DNA of 64,000 nucleotides from Pontibacter amylolyticus (GTDB lineage Bacteria > Bacteroidota > Bacteroidia > Cytophagales > Hymenobacteraceae), in NCBI RefSeq assembly GCF_014638845.1, contig NZ_BMFP01000009.1:62001-126000 (forward strand), in the 5' to 3' direction. Position 1 is the first letter of the stretch. Each line of letters begins with the position of its first letter. This document shows, one piece after another, positions 8,271-17,196 of the stretch. The notes under the pieces were generated by a model that saw only the letters and a list, made by a program, of their open reading frames with translations, had not been told where the DNA came from and did no database searches. A program made the translations under genes and the position numbers.

Positions 8271-10109
8271 CTACTTTCTCACAAAGTCCTCGAACGAGTA
8301 CTGCATATAGGCTTTTCCCAACTCAACCTGCTCGGGTGTTACCCCTTTGCCTTTGATGATGGGTTTTTCGGTCACGTTGTCGAAGGAAAGCACCTTGCCA
8401 GGCGTGATGAAGGTAAAGCCGTCCCGGAATACATAAAACGCAAAAGGATAGGAAGTTGGTGCCAGCAGGTTGCGGCCCCACTTGAAGTCCTGGTGAGGCA
8501 AGTCCAGCTGGTAGAGCAGGGTCGTGGCGATGTCGGTCTGGCTGCCAATGGTGGATATCATTCGGCCCTTTTCGGCTACGGCGCCCCCTGTCAAGATGAA
8601 AGGGATGCGGAATTTGGTGCTGCGGTAGTTGGGGTCGTCATAAGGCAGCGGATGGCCGTGATCCGCTACCAGCACGATCAGAGTAGAGTCCCACCACGTC
8701 TGCTGTCGTGCCTGCTCGATGAACTGGCCCAGCGCCCAGTCAGTGTAGTAGACAGAGTTCTTGAACTTGTCGCTTGTTTTGTCTCCCTTGAATTTGGCAG
8801 GTATAGGAATCTCGAAAGGCTCGTGGCTGCTCAAGGTATAGACGGTGCTGAAGAAAGGTTCTTTTTCACTGGAAAGGTCCTTCAGTACACGCTCGAACAG
8901 CACATGGTCATGGGCCCCCCACTTGGAGTTGTAGCTACTAGCGGGAAAATCATGCTTGTCGATCAGGCGGTCATATTTGCCGTTCTGCAGGTATGAGCGG
9001 ATGTTGGCAAACTCCAACTCGCCTCCATAATAGAAGGACGTGCCATACCCGGCTTGTTTGAATACCTGGCTCAGGTAGGGGAGTTTCTCTGTTTTCTTCG
9101 GGTTTTTGATGATAGATGTCGTGGTCTGCACCGGATAGCCGCTCAACAGCGCCACCATCCCTTTCTCGCTGCGGTCGCCGCTCGAGTAGAGCTTGGTAAA
9201 GCTAACCCCCTCTTTAGCCAGTTTGTCCAGATTGGGGGTTACGCCCGGCAATCCGCCCAGATGCTCCACATACTTGGCCGTGTAGCTCTCTAGGATGATA
9301 AAGAGCACATTTGGCTTTTCTACCCGAAGAATTTTCTCGGAAGAGTCCGCAGTGGCGGCATAAAGCTCGGCCACTTTCGCGGCGGCGGATTCATGGACCA
9401 TGTACTGATAGGGATTCCGCGTTTCCTCGTTGTACTTCAGCATGGTATCCATCAGGTTCCAGGGCATGTTGAGGCCGGCGTGGTTAGCGTAGGGGTTCTC
9501 GGAGAAATACACCACACTCTGGTTGATCGGTATTTGCTGCCAGCCTCCGCGCATAGGCAGTATCAGCAGAGCAGTGAACAACAGGGCTATACCTGCATAC
9601 CGTAGCTTCGAGAACTTAAGGTGGTAGTTCCTGTAATCGAAAGTGAAACGGAAAAGCAGGGCGAACACCAGACTGGTAGCCAGTGCGATAATGATGAGCA
9701 GCAGGATCGGGGCTGCCGCTGCAGATGCCGCCATTTCGCCGGGTGTGTTCAGGTATAGCATGGGAGTGGAGTCGAGCCGGAAGCCCCAGTAGGTATAGAG
9801 CTCCAGGTCTACGGCCATCAACACAGACAGCAACACTAATATAGTATAGGTATAGTAGCGGATAAACTTACGCACCCGCAGTCCCGGGAACAGGGTAGTG
9901 GCCAGGATAGCCAGAAAAGGGATGGCACTCACATAGGAACTGAACGAAAGATCGAGGCGCAAGCCCTTTGCGAAAATGGTCCAAAGGTCAGTCTGCGACA
10001 ACTCCTGAGTGCGGTTATCGTGGTAAAGCAGGAATATAGCCCTTGCTGCAACAAAGTAGAGCACCCAGAAAAGAAAATAGAGTGGCTGATATATTAAGCT
10101 TCGTTTCAC
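8271..10109 (-). CDS. LTA synthase family sulfatase-fold phosphotransferase
   Basis: A 612-residue inner-membrane enzyme starting with GTG at 10109. The N-terminal third has about five transmembrane helices; the remainder is a periplasmic alkaline-phosphatase-fold domain. Motifs seen are PNVLFIILESYTAKYVE (first metal ligands), SSGDRSEKGMVALLSGYP (nucleophile turn, with Ser where lipoteichoic acid synthase has Thr), and VADHGHPLP (metal ligands). In Gram-negatives this family transfers phosphoglycerol or phosphoethanolamine to glycans or lipids; the actual acceptor is unknown here. It is monocistronic by position. Confidence 0.88.
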   Translation of the reverse strand: MKRSLIYQPLYFLFWVLYFVAARAIFLLYHDNRTQELSQTDLWTIFAKGLRLDLSFSSYVSAIPFLAILATTLFPGLRVRKFIRYYTYTILVLLSVLMAVDLELYTYWGFRLDSTPMLYLNTPGEMAASAAAAPILLLIIIALATSLVFALLFRFTFDYRNYHLKFSKLRYAGIALLFTALLILPMRGGWQQIPINQSVVYFSENPYANHAGLNMPWNLMDTMLKYNEETRNPYQYMVHESAAAKVAELYAATADSSEKILRVEKPNVLFIILESYTAKYVEHLGGLPGVTPNLDKLAKEGVSFTKLYSSGDRSEKGMVALLSGYPVQTTTSIIKNPKKTEKLPYLSQVFKQAGYGTSFYYGGELEFANIRSYLQNGKYDRLIDKHDFPASSYNSKWGAHDHVLFERVLKDLSSEKEPFFSTVYTLSSHEPFEIPIPAKFKGDKTSDKFKNSVYYTDWALGQFIEQARQQTWWDSTLIVLVADHGHPLPYDDPNYRSTKFRIPFILTGGAVAEKGRMISTIGSQTDIATTLLYQLDLPHQDFKWGRNLLAPTSYPFAFYVFRDGFTFITPGKVLSFDNVTEKPIIKGKGVTPEQVELGKAYMQYSFEDFVRK

Positions 10110-10114
10110 GGCTG

Positions 10115-10122
10115 CAAATATA
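10115..10122 (-). promoter_or_regulatory. Putative -7 box of the LTA-synthase-like gene
   Basis: TATATTTG on the minus strand, ending 6 bases before the GTG start at 10109, which would give a leaderless message. Confidence 0.4.
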
Positions 10123-10374
10123 CGACTAATGTGTCCTCTCTTAAACGCTGCTTGTTCAATTATAATTCAGGCCGGTTGTCTTCTGGTCACAAGTACCTCT
10201 ATGAATGCTTTTATAATAGTGTTTTCCTGAGACACCCCTTTATTAAGAGGGGTCCCCTGATGTATTTCACAAATTATTTTAGTTTACCCCCTAAAAAAAC
10301 ATACCCTATCGGATACAACCTATTGATCTGGTTTTTACCTTTGGTCAGATTTTATACCTAACCTCTTTCTCCCC
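10123..10374. other. AT-rich intergenic region upstream of glutamine synthetase
   Basis: Divergent promoter region. It contains a short hairpin (CCCCT at 10234-10238 pairing with AGGGG around 10247-10251) and a TACCTTTG -7-like box at 10336-10343, 31 bases before the ATG at 10375. A 76-codon frame within it has no family resemblance and biased composition, and I do not treat it as a gene. Confidence 0.4.
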
Positions 10375-12567
10375 ATGGCAATTCTTCGATTCAAGGCGCT
10401 CGAACTGGTAAGTCAGCGCAAACCGGCAGAGCTAGTGCTGCCAACCAGTAAAATTTCAGAGTATTACGGAGAAAACGTGCTCGGCTATTCGGCTCTCCGT
10501 GCCACCATGTCTACTGAGAATTTCAAACGACTTTGCGCTGCCATTGATGCGGGTGAAAAAGTAGATCGCATTTTGGCGGATGCCGTGGCTGCTGCCATGA
10601 AAACCTGGGCCATGAGCAAAGGAGCTACACACTATACCCACTGGTTCCAGCCGCTGACAGGCTCTACAGCCGAAAAGCACGACTCATTCTTTGACCTGAC
10701 CGGTGAGGGCGACCCGATTGAGAGCTTCAAGGGCAGTGCCCTCGTGCAGCAGGAGCCAGACGCTTCCTCGTTCCCGAGCGGTGGCATACGCAATACCTTC
10801 GAGGCAAGAGGCTACACTGCCTGGGACCCTTCCTCACCAGCCTTCCTGATCGAGAACCACGGCACCCGCACGCTGTGTATACCTACAATATTCGTGTCCT
10901 ATACCGGTGAGGCGCTGGACTACAAAACCCCACTGCTAAAATCGTTGAACCTGCTCAACCAGGCTGCTGTTCCGGTTTGCCAGTATTTCGACAAGGACGT
11001 AGTGAAAGTAAATACCACCCTGGGTATAGAACAGGAGTATTTCCTGGTTGACCGCGCCCTGTACGAAGCACGCCCTGACCTGGTGATGACGGGCCGTACC
11101 TTGTTTGGCCATGCGCCGGCCAAAGGCCAGCAGCTCGAAGACCACTACTTTGGTTCTATACCTAGCCGCGTACACTCGTTCATGGTAGACTTCGAAAAGT
11201 CGGCCCTGAAGCTGGGTATACCGTTGCGCACCCGCCACAACGAAGTGGCACCTAACCAGTTTGAGTGCGCCCCGACCTTCGAGGACGCCAACTTGGCCGT
11301 GGACCACAACCAGCTGTTGATGGACATCATGGACCGTGTAGCCGAGCGCCATGGGTTTAAAGTATTGCTTCACGAAAAGCCATATAAAGGCGTAAACGGC
11401 AGTGGAAAGCATAATAACTGGGCCATGAGCACCAACACGGGTGTTAACCTGTTTGCGCCTGGTAAGAAGCCCAAGGAAAACCTACAGTTCCTGACGTTCT
11501 TTGTGAACACGGTGATGGCCGTGCACAAGCATGCCGACTTACTGCGCGCCAGCATTGCCTCTGCCAGCAACGACCACCGTCTTGGTGCTAACGAAGCGCC
11601 TCCAGCTATCATGTCAGTTTTTGTGGGGCAGCAACTGACGGCAGTATTGGAAGAACTGGAGCGTACCGCCAAGGTACCAATGGAGAAGGGCGATAACATG
11701 TACCTGAAACTAGGTATAGACAAGATCCCGGAAATCCTGCGCGACAACACCGACCGTAACCGTACATCGCCTTTTGCCTTTACGGGTAATAAATTCGAGT
11801 TCCGTGCCGTAGGTTCTTCTGCCAACAGCTCTTCCTCTGTTACTGTGCTGAACACGATCGTGGCCGATCAGCTGATCGATTTCCGTGTAGCGGTGGACGA
11901 TCTGATCGATAACAAAGGCATGAAGAAGGAACTGGCCATCATTCAGGTGCTGCGCGAGTACGTGGCCGCTTCCAAAGCGATCCGTTTTGAGGGCAACGGC
12001 TACTCTAAAGAATGGGAGGACGAGGCTGCCAAACGTAGTTTGTCCAACATCAAATCGACACCTCGTGCACTGGATGTATACAGCAGTGAAAATGTGCAGG
12101 ACCTATTCGCGCGACACAACATCCTTTCCAGAAAAGAGCTGCACGCCCGCCACGAGATCCTGTTGGAAGATTACATCAAGAAAATCCAGATCGAGTCACG
12201 CGTTATGGGCGACCTGGCCTTCAACCACGTGATACCGACGGCTGTGGCCTATCAGAACAAGCTGATCCAGAACATTCGCGGCCTGAAGGACCTGGGGCTG
12301 GAAGACGAGTTCACAGAATCCACGCTAGACTCGATCAAGCGTATTTCCCGCCATATCAAAACGATCCAGACCAACGCCGTTGATATGATCCAGCAGCGCA
12401 AGGTGGCCAACAAGATCGAAAACGTACGTGAGAAAGCGATCTTCTACAACGAAATGGTGATGCCTTATTTCGAAGCGATCCGTACGAGCGTAGACAAACT
12501 GGAGCTGATGGTGGACGACGAGGATTGGCCACTGGTAAAATACCGCGAGCTGATGTTCAGACGCTAG
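10375..12567 (+). CDS. glnN: Glutamine synthetase type III
   Basis: A 730-residue GSIII, which makes glutamine from glutamate, ammonia and ATP and is the main ammonium-assimilating form in many Bacteroidota. Length and family motifs fit: an N-terminal GSIII-specific region, LGIEQEYFLVD, the RTRHNEVAPNQFECAP block, VNGSGKHNNWAM in the ATP/metal site, and GANEAPPAIMSVF. It is much longer than GSI (about 470 residues). It is followed by a strong terminator, so it is monocistronic. No PII or transporter gene adjoins it. Confidence 0.95.
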   Translation: MAILRFKALELVSQRKPAELVLPTSKISEYYGENVLGYSALRATMSTENFKRLCAAIDAGEKVDRILADAVAAAMKTWAMSKGATHYTHWFQPLTGSTAEKHDSFFDLTGEGDPIESFKGSALVQQEPDASSFPSGGIRNTFEARGYTAWDPSSPAFLIENHGTRTLCIPTIFVSYTGEALDYKTPLLKSLNLLNQAAVPVCQYFDKDVVKVNTTLGIEQEYFLVDRALYEARPDLVMTGRTLFGHAPAKGQQLEDHYFGSIPSRVHSFMVDFEKSALKLGIPLRTRHNEVAPNQFECAPTFEDANLAVDHNQLLMDIMDRVAERHGFKVLLHEKPYKGVNGSGKHNNWAMSTNTGVNLFAPGKKPKENLQFLTFFVNTVMAVHKHADLLRASIASASNDHRLGANEAPPAIMSVFVGQQLTAVLEELERTAKVPMEKGDNMYLKLGIDKIPEILRDNTDRNRTSPFAFTGNKFEFRAVGSSANSSSSVTVLNTIVADQLIDFRVAVDDLIDNKGMKKELAIIQVLREYVAASKAIRFEGNGYSKEWEDEAAKRSLSNIKSTPRALDVYSSENVQDLFARHNILSRKELHARHEILLEDYIKKIQIESRVMGDLAFNHVIPTAVAYQNKLIQNIRGLKDLGLEDEFTESTLDSIKRISRHIKTIQTNAVDMIQQRKVANKIENVREKAIFYNEMVMPYFEAIRTSVDKLELMVDDEDWPLVKYRELMFRR

Positions 12568-12581
12568 CACCAAATTCCTAT

Positions 12582-12620
12582 AAATAAAAAGAGCGCCCGT
12601 AATAGGCGCTCTTTTTATTT
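12582..12620. terminator. Bidirectional intrinsic terminator after glnN
   Basis: A 16-bp perfect inverted repeat, arms 12582-12597 and 12605-12620, GC-rich near the loop (GAGCGCC) and ending in a T-run. The convergent gene ends at 12619, inside the right arm. Confidence 0.9.
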
Positions 12621-12981
12621 AGTTTCTGTTTCTGATCCAGCCGATGACTTCGCCAGCCACTTTGGCCAGTATAATAGGTAAAAGCAAAATGACCAGCGCC
12701 GTGGCAATGACAGGTCGCAGCCCCATTCGCATGATCAGTTTTCTGACCGCCTTGCTTCGTAATTCGCTCAGCATATACCGGCCGGCCTGCGTCATCGGCT
12801 TCCCTTTCAACACCTCCAGCACGCTTCGCCAGTTGCCGTGCTCAATTTGCCGTTTCAGAAAGCCCAATACGGTGTCTTTGGTGATCAGAAAGGCTTCACC
12901 CAACTGCTCCTGCCGAAGCTTGCTCCAGTGCAGGAGGGAGCGGAGTTTCACATCCGCGTTTTTAGGTATGTAGGCGCTCAT
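12619..12981 (-). CDS. Hypothetical protein with C-terminal membrane segment
   Basis: A 120-residue protein not confidently recognised. The start at 12981 (MSAYIPKNADVKLRSLLHW) is preferred; an upstream ATG at 12990 adds MIH and would overlap the preceding gene. The N-terminal two thirds is basic and helical, with a helix-turn-helix-like LGEAFLITKDTVLGFLKR, and the last 35 residues form a hydrophobic segment (VIATALVILLLPIILA). It lies directly downstream of the flavodoxin-like gene with only a few bases between and is probably co-transcribed. Its stop sits in the shared terminator. Confidence 0.6.
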   Translation of the reverse strand: MSAYIPKNADVKLRSLLHWSKLRQEQLGEAFLITKDTVLGFLKRQIEHGNWRSVLEVLKGKPMTQAGRYMLSELRSKAVRKLIMRMGLRPVIATALVILLLPIILAKVAGEVIGWIRNRN

Positions 12982-12986
12982 GTGTA

Positions 12987-13505
12987 TCATCTTGTTTTGT
13001 TATTAGTACAGAAAAACTGTTTGAATAGATCAGCCTTATCATCCTTAACGTTAATTTCGGAATTTTTGCAATAATATGTTCCTTTAAAATCCATTGCCAG
13101 GTAATCTGAGGTCAACTTGAAAGGCATTTCGAAGCCTTGTGGTAGGGCCTCGTCAGCTCCTACGGCAACTAGAAAGGTTTGCTTACCCTGCATGCTGCGT
13201 CCGATTTCTTTTCTAATCGTCACGATATCAGTCAGCCTGTCGAACAGCACTTTCAGAAGGCCACTCATAGCATACCAATATACAGGGGTGGCAAACACAA
13301 GCTGATCATATTGCTGCATGCGCTCCATTATGAGGTTAAACTGGTCATCTGAAGGGTAATCTGCTTCATAACGGTAATGCGATAAGTTGTAATCTAGCAG
13401 GTTCAATAGGTCGGCTCCTTCTGTGCCAAACAAGCGTGTTACCAGCTTTGCCGTGTCGCTCTCTTTCCTCGCACTGGCCAGTATAATAAGCGCTTTTGAA
13501 CACAT
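12987..13505 (-). CDS. NAD(P)H-dependent flavodoxin-like oxidoreductase
   Basis: A 172-residue FMN-binding reductase of the flavodoxin/NADPH-dependent FMN reductase superfamily. It opens with a strand and phosphate-binding loop (ALIILASARKESDTAKLV), followed by the FATPVYWYAMSGLLKVLFDR segment that lines the flavin site. It likely acts in quinone or other electrophile reduction in the cytosol. First of a two-gene minus-strand unit. The promoter region 13506-13691 is shared divergently with ispG. Confidence 0.82.
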   Translation of the reverse strand: MCSKALIILASARKESDTAKLVTRLFGTEGADLLNLLDYNLSHYRYEADYPSDDQFNLIMERMQQYDQLVFATPVYWYAMSGLLKVLFDRLTDIVTIRKEIGRSMQGKQTFLVAVGADEALPQGFEMPFKLTSDYLAMDFKGTYYCKNSEINVKDDKADLFKQFFCTNNKTR

Positions 13506-13691
13506 ACTATTATTTAGTTATTTGATGCGGATATAAGTTATGGCGTTAATTCCGGTTTACAAATGATGATGACTTCTACTTCTTTAAAATAATGATGCTA
13601 AATTTACGCTGCACGCCTGTTGAACAAAGCAGGTCTGAAATAAGTTAAGAGAACGAAGCTATAGCGAAGGCCTGTAAGGCCTCATGTATAT

Positions 13692-15665
13692 ATGAACAAG
13701 ATCTATTGCCCCAGCCTGACGGCGTATAAACGCAGAGAAACCATTGAAGTACAGATCGGCGAGGTGCCGATGGGAGCCCATCACCCGATCAGGGTGCAAT
13801 CCATGACGACTGTGGACACCATGGACACGCTGGGCTCCGTGGAGCAGTGCATCCGCATGATCGAAGCGGGCTGTGAATACATCCGCATTACGGCGCCGAG
13901 CATCAAGGAGGCCGAAAACCTACGTCATATTAAAGCAGAGTTGCGCCGCCGTGGTTATAACACCCCGCTGGTAGCCGACATTCACTTTACGCCAAATGCC
14001 GCTGAGGTCGCTGCCCGTATCGTGGAGAAGGTGCGCATCAACCCGGGTAACTATGCCGATAAGAAGAAGTTTGAGGTAATCGAGTACAACGACCAAACCT
14101 ACCAGGCAGAGCTGGACCGGATTCGTGAGCGCTTTGTGCCGCTGGTACGAATTTGCAAAGAGCACGGCACCGCCATGCGCATCGGCACCAACCACGGTTC
14201 CCTGTCCGACCGCATCCTGAGCCGCTATGGCGACACCCCGCTGGGTATGGTGGAGAGTGCGCTTGAGTTTTTGCGCATCTGTGAGGACGAGCAGTACTAT
14301 AACATCGTCATCTCGATGAAAGCTTCGAATACGCAGGTGATGGTGCAGGCCTACCGATTGCTGGTACAGAAACTGGAAGAGGAGGGACTGAAGCCATACC
14401 CATTGCACCTGGGCGTAACAGAAGCCGGCGAGGCCGAAGATGGCCGCATTAAGTCGGCTGTAGGTATAGGCACTCTGCTGGAAGACGGCTTGGGTGACAC
14501 CGTGCGTGTATCCCTGACAGAGGCACCGGAAGCCGAAGCGCCGGTGGCCAAAGCTCTCATCGACCGCTATACCTACCGGGCCGAAAAAGCCAAGCCCATT
14601 AAGCCGCTGTGCAACATTCCGATCGATCCTTTTCAATACCATCGTCGCGAAACAGCGGAAGTGGAGAATGTGGGGCACCAGAATGTTCCGCGCGTGCTGG
14701 CTGACCTGAGCCAGTTGCGCGATATACAATACGCCGACCTGAAAAGTGTCGGGCATCTGTACTCTATGCTGCTCGACAAGTTCAACATGAACGATCTGGG
14801 AGCCGACTACATCTACACAGGCGACCATCCGATCAACTTCATGCTGCCAAACGGTCTGAAGGAAATTATCAACTATGTGCCCTGGCAGTTGGTGGAAGAC
14901 CAGGAGCACCGCCATCCTTTGCTCACTGTGAAGCAGTACCTGGAGGCTACGCAACTTCATCCGAAGCTGAACTTCATAGAAACCGATATCAATGGTATTT
15001 CAGAAGATTTGATGGAACGCCTGAGAGGTGACCGTACGGCTGTGCTGGTCCTGTATACCGACAATGAGCACGCTATGCCTGAGCTGCGCAAATGTTTCTT
15101 CCGCCTGATGAACAACGGTATCAACACGCCGGCCATTATCAAGCGTTCTTACGGCGCCTTAACCCCGGATGAGGTACAGCTTTACGCTTCTACGGATGCC
15201 GGTGGCTTGCTGATCGATGGACTTGGGGATGGTATCATGCTGGGCACGGAGCTGTTGCCGCCACAGGAGAAAGGCGCCTGGTTACACACAATTGAGAAGC
15301 TCAACAACCTGAGCTTCGGCATTTTGCAGGCTGCCCGCACCCGCATGAGTAAAACTGAATACATCAGTTGCCCAAGCTGCGGCCGTACCTTATTCGATTT
15401 ACAGGAAACGACTGCTATGATCCGCAAAAGAACCGATCACCTGAAAGGCGTGAAGATTGGCATTATGGGCTGCATCGTGAACGGACCTGGTGAAATGGCA
15501 GACGCTGACTATGGCTACGTAGGCGTCGGGAAAGACAAAATAGCCCTGTATCGTGGACAAACTGTTGTCAAGAAATCAGTTCCTGCAGACAGGGCGGTAG
15601 ATGAACTGATCGAGTTGATCCGGGAGGATGAGAAGTGGATCGAACCTGTGCAGTTGGAAGCATAG
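13692..15665 (+). CDS. ispG: 4-hydroxy-3-methylbut-2-enyl diphosphate synthase IspG (long form)
   Basis: A 657-residue IspG (GcpE), a [4Fe-4S] enzyme of the MEP isoprenoid pathway converting MEcPP to HMBPP. The TIM-barrel starts with VQSMTTVDTMDT. The long Bacteroidota/plant-type form carries an extra middle domain (about residues 310-520), explaining the length against about 370 residues in E. coli. Cluster ligands are in ISCPSCGRTLFDLQ and MGCIVNGPGEMADADYGYVG near the C-terminus. It would feed carotenoid and quinone synthesis, in line with the CrtA-like and CrtD-like genes in the window. Confidence 0.95.
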   Translation: MNKIYCPSLTAYKRRETIEVQIGEVPMGAHHPIRVQSMTTVDTMDTLGSVEQCIRMIEAGCEYIRITAPSIKEAENLRHIKAELRRRGYNTPLVADIHFTPNAAEVAARIVEKVRINPGNYADKKKFEVIEYNDQTYQAELDRIRERFVPLVRICKEHGTAMRIGTNHGSLSDRILSRYGDTPLGMVESALEFLRICEDEQYYNIVISMKASNTQVMVQAYRLLVQKLEEEGLKPYPLHLGVTEAGEAEDGRIKSAVGIGTLLEDGLGDTVRVSLTEAPEAEAPVAKALIDRYTYRAEKAKPIKPLCNIPIDPFQYHRRETAEVENVGHQNVPRVLADLSQLRDIQYADLKSVGHLYSMLLDKFNMNDLGADYIYTGDHPINFMLPNGLKEIINYVPWQLVEDQEHRHPLLTVKQYLEATQLHPKLNFIETDINGISEDLMERLRGDRTAVLVLYTDNEHAMPELRKCFFRLMNNGINTPAIIKRSYGALTPDEVQLYASTDAGGLLIDGLGDGIMLGTELLPPQEKGAWLHTIEKLNNLSFGILQAARTRMSKTEYISCPSCGRTLFDLQETTAMIRKRTDHLKGVKIGIMGCIVNGPGEMADADYGYVGVGKDKIALYRGQTVVKKSVPADRAVDELIELIREDEKWIEPVQLEA

Positions 15666-15771
15666 GAGCCTACTTAATGCTTCCATGCAGATTGGCAGAC
15701 TGATGTAAAGAGACGTAAGTGGTTGTAGGTATAAGAGCCCACCATTTTTTTAAAATATTAAATACCGCACA

Positions 15772-15936
15772 ATGAAAGGATTATTTGACTTCACAGAGGT
15801 GGCTACCTACTTCTTCCGCAAAAAAGACCCGAACCGCAAAAGCAATTTCAATCTCCGGGCCATGCACACCATCAACAAGATCTCGATTCTGATGTTTTTG
15901 GCGGCCATGGTTTACTTCGTGATCAAGCACTGGTAA
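15772..15936 (+). CDS. DUF6728-type small membrane protein, 54 residues
   Basis: ATG at 15772, TAA at 15934-15936. The protein begins MKGLFDFTEVATYFFRKKD, continues with a basic RKSNFNLRAMHTINKIS stretch, and ends in one transmembrane helix (ILMFLAAMVYFVIKHW). The composition and the FFRKKDPNRKSNFNLR core match DUF6728 proteins as I remember them from Cytophagales. Function is unknown. It lies between ispG and the MmcQ/YjbR gene (13 bases to the latter's GTG), and its reading frame has gene-like codon use. Confidence 0.75.
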   Translation: MKGLFDFTEVATYFFRKKDPNRKSNFNLRAMHTINKISILMFLAAMVYFVIKHW

Positions 15937-15949
15937 CCAGCTTTCTGCC

Positions 15950-16294
15950 GTGAACATCGAAGACCTCAGAGATTACTGTCTGGCGAAACCGGGTACCACC
16001 GAGGAAATGCCTTTTGACGAAGACACGCTTGTATTCAAGGTGAGCGGTAAAATGTTTGCCCTTTGCAGCCTGTCGGAATACGAAAAAGGGATAGCCCTGA
16101 AATGTGATCCTGAGGAGGCCGTTCTTTTACGAGAGCAGTATACCCAGGTACTGCCCGGCTATCATATGAGTAAGAAGCATTGGAACACTGTACTTCCTGA
16201 AGCAGGCTTAACATTGGAGTTTATCAAATCACTGATCGACCAGTCTTATGCCTTAGTAGTAGCGAAATTACCGAAAGCGCAGAAGCCTGTTTAG
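15950..16294 (+). CDS. MmcQ/YjbR family protein
   Basis: A 114-residue protein with GTG start at 15950, 13 bases after the DUF6728 stop. It has the family pattern: CLAKPGTTEEMPFDEDTLVFKVSGKMFAL near the start, then EKGIALKCDPEEAVLLREQY, then PGYHMSKKHWNTV. The fold resembles the CyaY-like YjbR domain; DNA-binding has been proposed for the family but the role is not settled. No membrane or signal sequence. Confidence 0.87.
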   Translation: MNIEDLRDYCLAKPGTTEEMPFDEDTLVFKVSGKMFALCSLSEYEKGIALKCDPEEAVLLREQYTQVLPGYHMSKKHWNTVLPEAGLTLEFIKSLIDQSYALVVAKLPKAQKPV

Positions 16295-16497
16295 ATAATA
16301 AAATCAGAAAAGATCGTTACAACATATTTTTTTTGGCTCTAGAATTTGCCTCAAAAAATGTGAAACCCGCACAAACCTGCATTGCATTATAACATAAGAT
16401 ACACTTTGTTGCCTGTTTTTGAGTGTTTTGTCCGAAAAAGTATTTGGAACATTTTAAATGAAGATTTGAGCGTGAAATTGTTGATGAGAAGATTGTA

Positions 16498-16519
16498 ACA
16501 TATACAAAAGTTTATATGT
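16498..16519. promoter_or_regulatory. Inverted repeat upstream of the MarR gene
   Basis: ACATATA (16498-16504), 8-base spacer, TATATGT (16513-16519), 43 bases upstream of the start. A plausible autoregulatory MarR operator. The half sites are AT-rich, so chance cannot be excluded. Confidence 0.35.
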
Positions 16520-16561
16520 ATATTAAGATCATTTTCGCAACTATTCACCCTAAATCTCACT

Positions 16562-17068
16562 ATGCACTCTCAACAAGGAATAGGCGTTTTTGCCTACAGA
16601 AACGAATGGCAGCATGCCAGTCTTAACATTATCCTAACAAACAGTTTACTGCTTAACAGTTACGAAGAGTTTTTTAGAAAACATGACGTAACAGGCCAGC
16701 AATACAACATTCTTCGCATCTTACGCGAACACTATCCCAAACCGGTGTCCACTTCAGTATTGCGCAATTGCATGCTCGACAAAATGTCGGATACTTCCCG
16801 ACTGGTTGGCCGTCTCAAAACCAAAGGATTGGTGGACGTGGAGCGTAACAGTACTGATAAGCGTCTGGTTAACATCGTAATCTCTGACAAGGGATTCAGG
16901 CTGTTGGATCATATAGGAAATAACCTGTACAAGCTCGATAACCTGCTGCAAGGACTAACCGAGGAAGAGGCAACTACACTGGCCAGCCTGCTGGCTAAAG
17001 CACGGGAGTCGATCTCCACCGCAGAGGTACGTCTCGCCGCCGCCCTTCAGCTTAATGAAGTTGTGTAA
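16562..17068 (+). CDS. MarR family transcriptional regulator
   Basis: A 168-residue winged helix-turn-helix regulator. The dimerisation helix leads into VTGQQYNILRILREHYPKPVS, then the recognition region MSDTSRLVGRLKTKGLVDVER, then the wing STDKRLVNIVISDKGFRLL, typical for MarR proteins with the conserved D-R pair in the wing. MarR proteins bind as dimers to palindromes and usually repress themselves and a neighbouring gene in response to phenolic or oxidant signals. No obvious target adjoins it. The 267-base gap upstream holds only the inverted repeat noted separately. Confidence 0.88.
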   Translation: MHSQQGIGVFAYRNEWQHASLNIILTNSLLLNSYEEFFRKHDVTGQQYNILRILREHYPKPVSTSVLRNCMLDKMSDTSRLVGRLKTKGLVDVERNSTDKRLVNIVISDKGFRLLDHIGNNLYKLDNLLQGLTEEEATTLASLLAKARESISTAEVRLAAALQLNEVV

Positions 17069-17089
17069 AAAAACATCTCACCACATGAC

Positions 17090-17114
17090 AAGGATAGCTC
17101 ACCAGGCTATCCTT
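17090..17114 (+). terminator. Intrinsic terminator of the MarR gene
   Basis: AAGGATAGC (17090-17098), loop, GCTATCCTT (17106-17114), followed by C and a T-run on the plus strand. Confidence 0.85.
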
Positions 17115-17133
17115 CTTTTTTGCTACAAAAAAT

Positions 17134-17169
17134 CAAAAGCCGCCAGATTTGGGGTCTTAGCGGCTTTTG
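17134..17169 (-). terminator. Intrinsic terminator of leuS
   Basis: CAAAAGCCGC (17134-17143) pairs with GCGGCTTTTG (17160-17169). On the minus strand the stem is followed by ATTTTTT, so it ends the leuS transcript. Confidence 0.85.
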
Positions 17170-17196
17170 GAAAAGTTAGTGGTAAGATGGAACTCC

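Noticed and set aside
10131..10361. 76-codon open frame upstream of glnN
   Set aside because: AT-rich promoter-like DNA, aromatic-rich product, no family resemblance, and a -7-like box inside it.
13920..14960. 346-codon antisense open frame inside ispG
   Set aside because: Lies wholly within a conserved essential gene on the other strand; composition is typical of reverse-complement frames.
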